In this document: positions 7,695-14,045 of the stretch, piece after piece
Layout of the letters: each line of letters opens with the position of its first letter
How positions within the stretch are numbered: the first letter of the stretch is position 1
From: a virus
Reading direction: 5' to 3' (one strand)
IMG/VR virus record: IMGVR_UViG_3300045920_000127
Span: 1 to 27,004 of that record
DNA length: 27,004 nt
Translations under genes and position numbers: made by a program
The notes under the pieces: model-generated
Seen by the model: the letters and a program-made list of their open reading frames with translations, nothing else
What the model was told of the DNA's origin: nothing
The model's database searches: none

Positions 7695-9083
7695 GTGTCG
7701 ACCGGGGTCTTCCGGCGCTATCCGCGGCGGTACCCGCGGGCCTGGATTGCCGGCGCGCCGGCGGGCGGCGTGGTCTCGGCGTCGATCGACTACGGCCTGA
7801 CCGCGGCGGTGCCGGCAGCGACCACGGCGATCGCAGGGAAGTCGATCGCGTACGGGGTGGTCGTCAACGCCCCGGCTTCGGCCAGTGCCGTGCGCGCCGC
7901 GGCCCTGCCGCTCGGGGTGATCGAGGCGCTCGGCCTGGGCCGCGTCCTGTCGGCCGGCGCATCGCTCTCGCTGACGACCGTGGAGGGGCTCGTGCTCGCG
8001 GCGAGCCGCACCGCGGCCGCCGCGCTGGCGCTGGGCGTCACGGAAGCGCTGACGCCGACCGCGGGCCTCCTGGCGGTGGCGTCGCTGACCCTCGGCACCC
8101 AGACGGCCCTGATCCTGAACGGGCTTCCGCCGGGGGCGAGTCTGGACCTCGGGATCACGACCGGGCTGGCCCAGAGCGCGGGCCTCCTGGCGGTGGCCTC
8201 GATGCCGTTCGGGGTCACGGGCGCGATGGCCCCGGCCCCGCAGACCACACGCGAGGGGACCCTCGCCCTGTCGGTCGAGATCGGGTTGGTCCAGGTTGGC
8301 GCCGCGGTCCTCCAGGCGGCGCTCGGGCTCGGGCTGACGTCGCTCCAGAGCCAGCAGGCCGGCACGGTCGCCTCGGCCCTGATCACCTACCCCGTGCTGG
8401 AGCAGCTTGGCCTGGTGGCGGGCGGGAGCCTCATGGCAGCCCAGACGCTGGCCGCGGTGATGGGGTTCACCCCGGCCGCCGCGCCGAGCGGTGTGAGCGT
8501 CCTCGAGCTGGGTACGCAGCTCGCCCTGACCCTGCCGGCGCCGAACGCGATCATGGCGGCGATCCTGTCCATGGGGGTGCAGCATGGGATGGCGCTGGCG
8601 GGCGGCGCGATGCTGCAGGCGCTGCAGGCCCTGGGGATCACGACGGCGTTCCTGCCCGAGCCGGCGGGCGGGACCCAGCAGGCGCCGCTGACGCTGTCGC
8701 TCACGACGGACCTGGCGCTCGCGGCCTCCCGCGTGTCGGCGGCGCTCCTCAGCCTGACGTCGATCCCGGCGCTGTCTCCGGATGCTCAGCACCAGCTCGG
8801 GCGCGCGCTGGCCCTGACGATCCAGCAGGAGCTGGCCCTGCACACGCAGACGGCGCAGTCGGCGCTGATCCAGTACGGGCTGACGGCCAGCCAGGTGCAG
8901 CTCGGCGGGATGGTCCACCAGGCGGTGATGAGCCTGGCGGCGTCGCTCGTGCTGGCCCAGAACGGGGCGCTGTTCTCGGCGATCGGCCACCGCATCCGCT
9001 TCACGGGCGAGCAGATGCGGGCGGCCACCATGACGGGCGAGTCGATGGGCGGCGCGTCGCCGAAAGGGGAACGATTGGTATGA
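7695..9083 (+). CDS. Solenoid-like protein built of about twenty ~20-residue repeats
   Basis: This 462-residue protein (GTG start) is almost entirely a degenerate repeat of about 19-21 residues from about residue 27 to 430. The unit reads L-G-[VI]-T-x-[AG]-L, followed by 8-10 variable residues rich in Ala, Gly, Pro and Ser, then A-x-x-L. Examples are LGVTEALTPTAGLLAVASLT, LGITTGLAQSAGLLAVASMP, LGITTAFLPEPAGG and LSLTTDLALAASRVSAALLS. A 20-nt stretch is identical at 8061-8080 and 8178-8197, showing duplication in place. A short C-terminal segment (FTGEQMRAATMTGESMGGAS) differs. The N-terminus is basic (FRRYPRRYPRAW). Regular period and small hydrophobic residues fit a beta-solenoid or stacked fibre shaft. 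No catalytic motif is seen. A long fibre or spike is inferred, and a membrane association cannot be excluded. Confidence 0.6.
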   Translation: MSTGVFRRYPRRYPRAWIAGAPAGGVVSASIDYGLTAAVPAATTAIAGKSIAYGVVVNAPASASAVRAAALPLGVIEALGLGRVLSAGASLSLTTVEGLVLAASRTAAAALALGVTEALTPTAGLLAVASLTLGTQTALILNGLPPGASLDLGITTGLAQSAGLLAVASMPFGVTGAMAPAPQTTREGTLALSVEIGLVQVGAAVLQAALGLGLTSLQSQQAGTVASALITYPVLEQLGLVAGGSLMAAQTLAAVMGFTPAAAPSGVSVLELGTQLALTLPAPNAIMAAILSMGVQHGMALAGGAMLQALQALGITTAFLPEPAGGTQQAPLTLSLTTDLALAASRVSAALLSLTSIPALSPDAQHQLGRALALTIQQELALHTQTAQSALIQYGLTASQVQLGGMVHQAVMSLAASLVLAQNGALFSAIGHRIRFTGEQMRAATMTGESMGGASPKGERLV

Positions 9084-9457
9084 GGCCCAACTCCTACTGG
9101 CACAGTACCGAGCGGACGACGGGGGCGTACACGGTGAAGGCCCTGAAGGACGAGGACGGGATCGTCCTGACGAGCCTCGATACCCTGACCCTCTCGGTGT
9201 GGGATCTCAAATCGGGCGCGATCATCAACGGGCGCGACCGGCAGGACGTGCTCAACCAGAACGACGTGACGTTCAATGGGGACGGCTCTCTGCTCTGGCG
9301 CGTCCAGGCCGCCGACCGGCCGATCCTGGACGACACGCAGGACTGGGAGGACCACGTCGCCATGTTCGAGTTCACCTATGCGGGCGGGGGGCGAACCGGC
9401 CACTGGGTGCTCCAGGACCGGATCGACAATCTCCAGAAGGTGCCGGCGACGCCGTGA
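9080..9457 (+). CDS. Hypothetical phage protein, 125 aa
   Basis: The start overlaps the stop of the repeat protein (ATGA) and the stop overlaps the GTG of the polyvalent gene (GTGA), so all three are translationally coupled. The product is a soluble beta domain: VKALKDEDGIVLTSLDTLTL, then WDLKSGAIINGRD, VTFNGDGSLLWRVQAADRPI and WEDHVAMFEFTYAGGG. This alternation resembles the small Ig-like domains seen in phage BppU-type N-terminal baseplate modules, but the match is only suggestive. A virion accessory role is inferred from its neighbours. Confidence 0.5.
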   Translation: MRPNSYWHSTERTTGAYTVKALKDEDGIVLTSLDTLTLSVWDLKSGAIINGRDRQDVLNQNDVTFNGDGSLLWRVQAADRPILDDTQDWEDHVAMFEFTYAGGGRTGHWVLQDRIDNLQKVPATP

Positions 9458-12400
9458 GCGCGAAGTGGGACGTGGTTCTGGCCGAGCGCCTGCTGGCGGA
9501 CAAAGAGCGCTCGGGCATCGAGGCGTTCATGCGCGGCACCGGGCGAAAGCGCGGCGGCGGCGAACAGGGTGGCGGCGGTGGTGACGAGGACGACGGAGAC
9601 TGCAAGTGGGTCACCATCCGCGGTAACCCCGTCTGCCTGACGCCGGGTCATGGTGGCCACCGGAAGGGCGAGTCCATCGCGAAGTCCCAGGCGGCCTACT
9701 CCGATGTACCCACGGGGAAGGGGGGCCGCGTGCGCGCGGTGTCCCGGATCTGGAACCCGACCGCCGAGAACACCTGGCGGGGCTCCGGTGCCGTGACACC
9801 GAAGTGGCCCAAGGGCGTCGAGCCCGGAAGAGTGCTCGACCGCTTCCGCTTCAACACGACGTCGATGTCCGCTTCCGGCCACATCGAGGAGGACGAGAAC
9901 CAACGCAAGCGGGCCGTCATCCACGAGGTGGTCAACGACACGCCGAGCCTCCTGACGTCGCAGGAGCGGCGAAACCAGCCGACCGGATCCTACCCGTCGC
10001 GCGCCGGCGAATCCCGCACCCTGCTCCGCGAGCTGATGGTCAGCCTGCGCGACAAGGGGGTGCGGGAGGCCATCCTGCCCCCCAGGGTGGTCGGGGCGGG
10101 CGCCGAGCCGTGGATGGCGTACCAGTCCACGCGCGGGGACAAGCCGTACCCGCGGAGCTGGCCCGGAATGAGCGTGCAGTTCGGCCGCGCCGAGCCCAGG
10201 CCAGGAGTCGTGGCGGGTCCAGGCCTCGGCGATGCGACGGCGCGCCCGGTTCCGCCCCATCGCATCCTCGATCGCCTCAAGGCCAAGCCGGTCACGGACG
10301 CGGGCGGCAAGATCACGGGCTACCGGGTGAACGTCGAGGAGATGCAGTACCTCTGCGAGATGGCATGGCCCGAGGATCGCGTCCTGGCGGATCCGGAGCG
10401 GCGGCGCGTGGTGGCCGCCTTCGACTTCGACGGCACGCTGGCCCAGTACCAGGGGTGGGGCGACGGGACACCGGGCGATCCGATCCCGGGCATGCGCGAG
10501 GTCATCGACCAGCTGCAGGCCGCCGGCGCCGAGGTCCTGATCTTCTCGACGCGGGATGCCGACCAGATCCGGGCCTGGCTCACGAAGCACGAGTGGCCGG
10601 CCCTGGAGGTGACGAACAAGAAGCACCCGCGGATCACGGTGTACATCGACGACCGGGCCCTCGAGTACGAGCCCGAGACGCTCGACACCCTGGCCGTCCG
10701 GGTCATGAACTTCCGCCCGTGGTGGCAGACGGTCGACCACCAGCTGGCGGACGAGGACGACGACTGCACCTGGATCACGATCGACGGCCGCCACATCTGC
10801 ATCCAGCCCAAGCACGCCTGGCATGACCGGACGCCGCGCGTGAAAGTCAGCCGCGCGCCGCACTGGCGACGTGAGCCGATCGAGGGCAAGCGCATCAGCT
10901 GGTCCCAGCAGGGGAAGATGGGGGAGCGCCTGGCGATCGCGCATCTCAAGCGCCTTGGGTTCCGGGACGCGCGGCCGGCCACGAAGATCTCGAACTTTCC
11001 CGTCGACCTGGTGCACGGGGACACCCTGGTCGAGGTCAAGACGGGGCTCGCCAGCAACACGCAGAAGAGCCAGCACTGGCGGACCACGATCGGCGAGCCC
11101 GGCAAGGCGGAGCGGCGCTGGCTGCGCGAGCTGGACCGGGACAAGAAGCTCCGGTGGAACGCCGAGAAGATGCGCCAGATCCATCTCCGCAAGCAGGCGG
11201 TCGTGAAGGCGCTCTCGCGCGAGCTGGGCCGTCCGATCAAGACGGAGACCGTCGCGCTCATCCTCGACCCGGGCCGGCGCAAGGCCGACGTGTACCGCTT
11301 CGAGGGCTTCCCCAGGCGCGTGGGATGGCGCTCGCCCACGGCCCAGCAGGGCTACGTGACCACCTACGACTACAAGCTGAGCGAGGACCTGTGGGACGTA
11401 CCGGCCCCGCCGCTGCGGCCGGACGTCTACGAACTCGCCGAGCCCGAGGCGGAGCCCGCTGATCCGGAGACGGTCGATGACGAGGCCGACGACGACGCGG
11501 ACTGGCCGTCCTGGGTGCCGCTGGGCGTGCGCGCCGAGGTCGAGGGTGCGCTGTCGCGCTGGAGCCGCGACGTCGAGAAGGCGATCGCGAAGGAGGACAG
11601 CCGGTCGCTCGCCGAGGAGGACGACGACGAGTGCATCTGGCGCATGATCGGGGGCCACCCGGTCTGCATCCGCGCGAGCCACGCGGAGCACGGCCGCGGC
11701 GAGCGACCGGACCGTGGGGCCCCCCGGGAGACCCGGCGGTTCCGCTCCGAGACCACCCCACGCGCCCCGAAGCCCCCGGCGAAGGGCATCAACCCGGAGC
11801 CCTTGACCACCCGGGTGGCGAGCCCTCGGCTCTTCAGCCCGGTTGCCCGGGCGGTGCCGCTGGGCCATCGCTACGGGGAAAAGCCGTCCGGCGACCCGGA
11901 GGGCCACCTGAACTCGGTGTTCCGCGTGACGCTGGAGAACGGCAACGACGCGGTGTGGAAACCGGCCGCCGGCGAGCACAGCGCGTTCTCCGGCGCCGAT
12001 CCCGCCAAGCTGAAAGGATTCACGCAGGACCTCCGGGCGTTCGGCCAGCCAGGCACCTACTGGAAGCGCGAGGTGGCGGCCTCCCGGATCGCCCGGGCGG
12101 TGGGCATGGAGGACCTGGTGCCGTCCACCGACCCGGCCTCGTTCGGCACCGAGCACGGGGCGCTTCAGACGTTCCAGCGCGGGGTGAGCCCCATGACCCT
12201 CGGGCGCGATCTCTACGGCAAGCGGCTCGAGGACGTCGAGCGCGCGGTGCTGTACGACGCGGTCATCGGGAACTTCGACCGCCACTTCGGCAACTGGCTG
12301 GTGGCCCCCACCGGCAAGCTGATCCTGATCGACCATGGCCACGCCTTCCCGCGCACCCAGGTCGTGAAGCACCCGGGGGACCTCCGGGAAGGTCTCCGGG

Positions 12401-12597
12401 CAGGCGGCGAAATGAACCGCGAGATCCCGGAGGCCGTGAAGGAGCCCTGGAAGAAGATCGAGAGCCAGCTCCCGACGCTCCTGCGGGGTCTTTCGTCGGC
12501 CACCATCAAGACGACGCGGCAGCGGCTCGGCCTCGCCCTCAAGCCAGGCCAGACGTGGATCGGCCTGCGGCGCGACCTGGAGCGGCCGTTCAAGTAG
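9454..12597 (+). CDS. Polyvalent protein: HAD phosphatase, PD-(D/E)XK nuclease and HipA/PI3K-like kinase modules with three zinc-knuckle linkers
   Basis: This 1047-residue protein starts at the GTG overlapping the previous stop. Three knuckles share exact spacing C-x10-C-x4-H-x2-H: C50/C61/H66/H69, C438/C449/H454/H457 and C727/C738/H743/H746. Each follows an acidic run (for example LADEDDD, LAEEDDD). After knuckle 1 comes an unknown region (70-315), then a HAD module: DFDGTL (D324, D326), FSTRD (366), NKK (389-390), YIDD (D399, D400). After knuckle 2 comes a nuclease-like module: GERLAIAHLKRLGF (E491), NFPVDLV (D518), VEVKTG (E527, K529), as in Holliday resolvase-like PD-(D/E)XK enzymes. After knuckle 3 comes a kinase-like module: VWKP (K836), E873, GNFDRHFGNWL (D942, N947), LILIDHG (D960), as in HipA/PI3K/Fam20-type kinases. 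All key residues are present. By family precedent it may be packaged and injected, but targets are unknown. The nuclease and kinase calls rest on motif order. Confidence 0.8.
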   Translation: MSAKWDVVLAERLLADKERSGIEAFMRGTGRKRGGGEQGGGGGDEDDGDCKWVTIRGNPVCLTPGHGGHRKGESIAKSQAAYSDVPTGKGGRVRAVSRIWNPTAENTWRGSGAVTPKWPKGVEPGRVLDRFRFNTTSMSASGHIEEDENQRKRAVIHEVVNDTPSLLTSQERRNQPTGSYPSRAGESRTLLRELMVSLRDKGVREAILPPRVVGAGAEPWMAYQSTRGDKPYPRSWPGMSVQFGRAEPRPGVVAGPGLGDATARPVPPHRILDRLKAKPVTDAGGKITGYRVNVEEMQYLCEMAWPEDRVLADPERRRVVAAFDFDGTLAQYQGWGDGTPGDPIPGMREVIDQLQAAGAEVLIFSTRDADQIRAWLTKHEWPALEVTNKKHPRITVYIDDRALEYEPETLDTLAVRVMNFRPWWQTVDHQLADEDDDCTWITIDGRHICIQPKHAWHDRTPRVKVSRAPHWRREPIEGKRISWSQQGKMGERLAIAHLKRLGFRDARPATKISNFPVDLVHGDTLVEVKTGLASNTQKSQHWRTTIGEPGKAERRWLRELDRDKKLRWNAEKMRQIHLRKQAVVKALSRELGRPIKTETVALILDPGRRKADVYRFEGFPRRVGWRSPTAQQGYVTTYDYKLSEDLWDVPAPPLRPDVYELAEPEAEPADPETVDDEADDDADWPSWVPLGVRAEVEGALSRWSRDVEKAIAKEDSRSLAEEDDDECIWRMIGGHPVCIRASHAEHGRGERPDRGAPRETRRFRSETTPRAPKPPAKGINPEPLTTRVASPRLFSPVARAVPLGHRYGEKPSGDPEGHLNSVFRVTLENGNDAVWKPAAGEHSAFSGADPAKLKGFTQDLRAFGQPGTYWKREVAASRIARAVGMEDLVPSTDPASFGTEHGALQTFQRGVSPMTLGRDLYGKRLEDVERAVLYDAVIGNFDRHFGNWLVAPTGKLILIDHGHAFPRTQVVKHPGDLREGLRAGGEMNREIPEAVKEPWKKIESQLPTLLRGLSSATIKTTRQRLGLALKPGQTWIGLRRDLERPFK

Positions 12598-12793
12598 CGC
12601 GTCACGCGCCCGTCACGGTTCCGGGCTCACTAAGCGATGGGCGGGTAAGGCCGCTGAGCGAGACACCTGCGGACGCGGGCCGGGACGCGCCCACCCCGGC
12701 GATTCACGCGCAGGACCGCGGCGCCCCGAGGACGGCGCTGGTGGTGTGGTCATGAGCGGCGAGCGCGTGCGGTACGGTCTCGCAGGAGGGAAG

Positions 12794-12823
12794 TTGACGT
12801 CACGCTAGCCCGCATGCGATAAG
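12794..12823 (+). promoter_or_regulatory. Candidate sigma70 promoter
   Basis: TTGACG (12794-12799, five of six to consensus) is followed after 18 bases by GATAAG (12818-12823, four of six). Transcription would start near 12830. This lies in the largest gene-free stretch of the window, upstream of the head genes. It is a good candidate by eye but untested. Confidence 0.4.
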
Positions 12824-12829
12824 GTCAAT

Positions 12830-12912
12830 CAACGCGCTCCCGGCTGTGACCGGGGGCGGCATGGCTGACCCGCAAAGGGAGGCCCGACGCGTCGTCGTCG
12901 GGCCTTTCTCTT
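12830..12912 (+). ncRNA. Candidate short hairpin RNA or leader between promoter and terminator
   Basis: From the predicted start at about 12830, RNA would form a first hairpin (CTCCCGG 12837-12843 with CCGGGGG 12850-12856, loop of six) and then the terminator hairpin at 12880-12905, giving a transcript of roughly 80 nt. It has no recognised family and no convincing open reading frame. It may be a small RNA or an attenuated leader for the head operon. Confidence 0.3.
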
Positions 12913-12913
12913 G
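12880..12913 (+). terminator. Intrinsic terminator with a 9-bp perfect stem
   Basis: AGGCCCGAC (12880-12888) pairs perfectly with GTCGGGCCT (12897-12905) around an 8-base loop and is followed by a T-rich tail, TTCTCTTGT. This is the clearest intrinsic terminator in the window. It would end transcription from the polyvalent gene or from the promoter at 12794. Confidence 0.7.
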
Positions 12914-12949
12914 TCTGGTCCTGACAACGATTCGCACGGCTCGACCCAG

Positions 12950-13036
12950 CGCCCGGAGTCATGACCCGGGCGCCGGCGAAATGCCGGGACACCGAGGGGC
13001 GGTTTCTGGTGCACCAGCCAGGAACCGCCCTTCTGT
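12950..13036 (+). promoter_or_regulatory. Tandem hairpins upstream of the head operon
   Basis: GCCCGG (12951-12956) pairs with CCGGGC (12966-12971). A longer stem follows: AGGGGCGGTTTC (12995-13006) with GGAACCGCCCTT (13021-13032), 12 bp with two wobble pairs, and an inner palindrome TGGTGCACCA in its loop. The tail TTCTGTGTTC is only partly T-rich. It could be a second terminator or an attenuator placed 37 nt before the next start codon. The rest of 12598-13068 holds no convincing gene. Confidence 0.45.
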
Positions 13037-13068
13037 GTTCTGGGGCCGGGGTCAGAGGGAGAGCAGGC

Positions 13069-13749
13069 ATGATCAAGCCGTTCAAGGGACTGGCGCTCTT
13101 CGGTCGCATCCGGACTCGCCGCGGCGAGGTCGCAACGTTCCCGGGCGCGCGCGCCTTCAACATTCTTCGGGTCACGGGCGTCGTGGCGGATCCGGAGACG
13201 ATCACCATCGGCGCCGATGTGTACGAGATCGACCTGGCGGCCGACGGCGTGACGGCCGGACGCATTCAGGTGGTTCCGGCCACGAACTCGGCGGACAACT
13301 TCCTCACGGCGTTCGCGGCCAAGGTCAACCAGAGCGGCCAGGGGATCGCCGGCGCCGGTGTCGAGGCGGTGCGCGCGCTCAAGATCAGCGCCACGGAGGT
13401 CGCCGTCTTCACGGCGACGCCGCGGGTGTCGACCATGGCGCTCGCCGAGAGCATGACGAACGGCGCCTGGGACTCGGCGGCCCTGCGCGGCGGCCTGGCC
13501 ACCTCGGAGCGCCGGATGTTCATGGACGCCCGGGTCCCGACGGCCGGCGAGGTGACGGCGGGCACGATGCACTTCGTCCTGGACTTCACGCCGCGCGCGG
13601 TGGGGATCAACGTCGTGGTCACCTCGACGGGGGTCATCAAGGCCTGGGACGGCGGCCGCGTCCTGGCGGCCGGCCTGCTCACCCTCAACAACGCCGGATC
13701 CGTGGACTGGGCCGCCACCGACACGGTCCACGTCCTGGCCATGGAGTAG
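13069..13749 (+). CDS. Phage structural protein with beta-rich virion module, 226 aa
   Basis: The start ATG at 13069 has AGGGAGAGCAGG upstream. The longer in-frame start at 12961 would place 36 residues across a hairpin and is rejected. Residues 30-100 hold a pattern seen in many phage virion proteins (ETITIGADVYEIDLAADGV, then SADNFLTAFAAKVNQSG). The C-terminal half (TMALAESMTNGAWDSAALRG, TMHFVLDFTPRAVGINVVV, DWAATDTVHVLAME) is beta-rich and resembles surface or decoration modules. There is no signal peptide. It is the first gene of the head operon after the terminator, so a minor capsid, decoration or internal role is possible. The exact family is not recognised. Confidence 0.55.
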   Translation: MIKPFKGLALFGRIRTRRGEVATFPGARAFNILRVTGVVADPETITIGADVYEIDLAADGVTAGRIQVVPATNSADNFLTAFAAKVNQSGQGIAGAGVEAVRALKISATEVAVFTATPRVSTMALAESMTNGAWDSAALRGGLATSERRMFMDARVPTAGEVTAGTMHFVLDFTPRAVGINVVVTSTGVIKAWDGGRVLAAGLLTLNNAGSVDWAATDTVHVLAME

Positions 13750-13757
13750 CCGAGGGC

Positions 13758-14039
13758 GTGAGCGTCGGAGGTCTGGATGCCGCAGAGCTGGCCCGCGAGC
13801 TGGCGCCGCTCAACCCGAGGATCTCGGTGGGCATTCGCCAGGGGGGCGCGGAGGGCAAGGGCAAGCGCATGCCATATGACAAGCTGAGCGGCCTGCCGGA
13901 CCACGTGCGCAAGCGCGGCAAGACGGCCAGCAAGCGCTGGCGGGCGATCTTCAACAGCGTGTTCGCGAAGGACGGCGAGGCGAAGGCCTTCGCGGCGGCC
14001 AACGCCTCGCTGGATGACCCGCATTCCGGGCACACCTGA
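13758..14039 (+). CDS. ChaB-like small protein
   Basis: Residues 38-85 match the ChaB pattern: MPYDKLSGLPDHVRKRG, then KRWRAIFNSVFAKDGEAKAF and AAANASL. ChaB was named as a putative cation-transport regulator, and ChaB-like domains are frequent beside phage head genes, where the role is unknown. I use the GTG at 13758, giving 93 residues, because the first 37 residues (DAAELARELAPLNPRISVGI) look like coding sequence. The ATG at 13869 would give the ChaB domain alone (56 residues) and cannot be excluded. The gene sits 6 nt before the protease gene. Confidence 0.6.
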   Translation: MSVGGLDAAELARELAPLNPRISVGIRQGGAEGKGKRMPYDKLSGLPDHVRKRGKTASKRWRAIFNSVFAKDGEAKAFAAANASLDDPHSGHT

Positions 14040-14045
14040 GACCGC

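Noticed and set aside
6978-8990. Long minus-strand frame of 670 codons
   Set aside because: It is a shadow of the repeat protein and its neighbours, with Arg/Gln/Gly-rich composition typical of a wrong frame.
9376-12372. Minus-strand frame of 998 codons
   Set aside because: It is antisense to the polyvalent gene, whose frame holds clear catalytic motifs.
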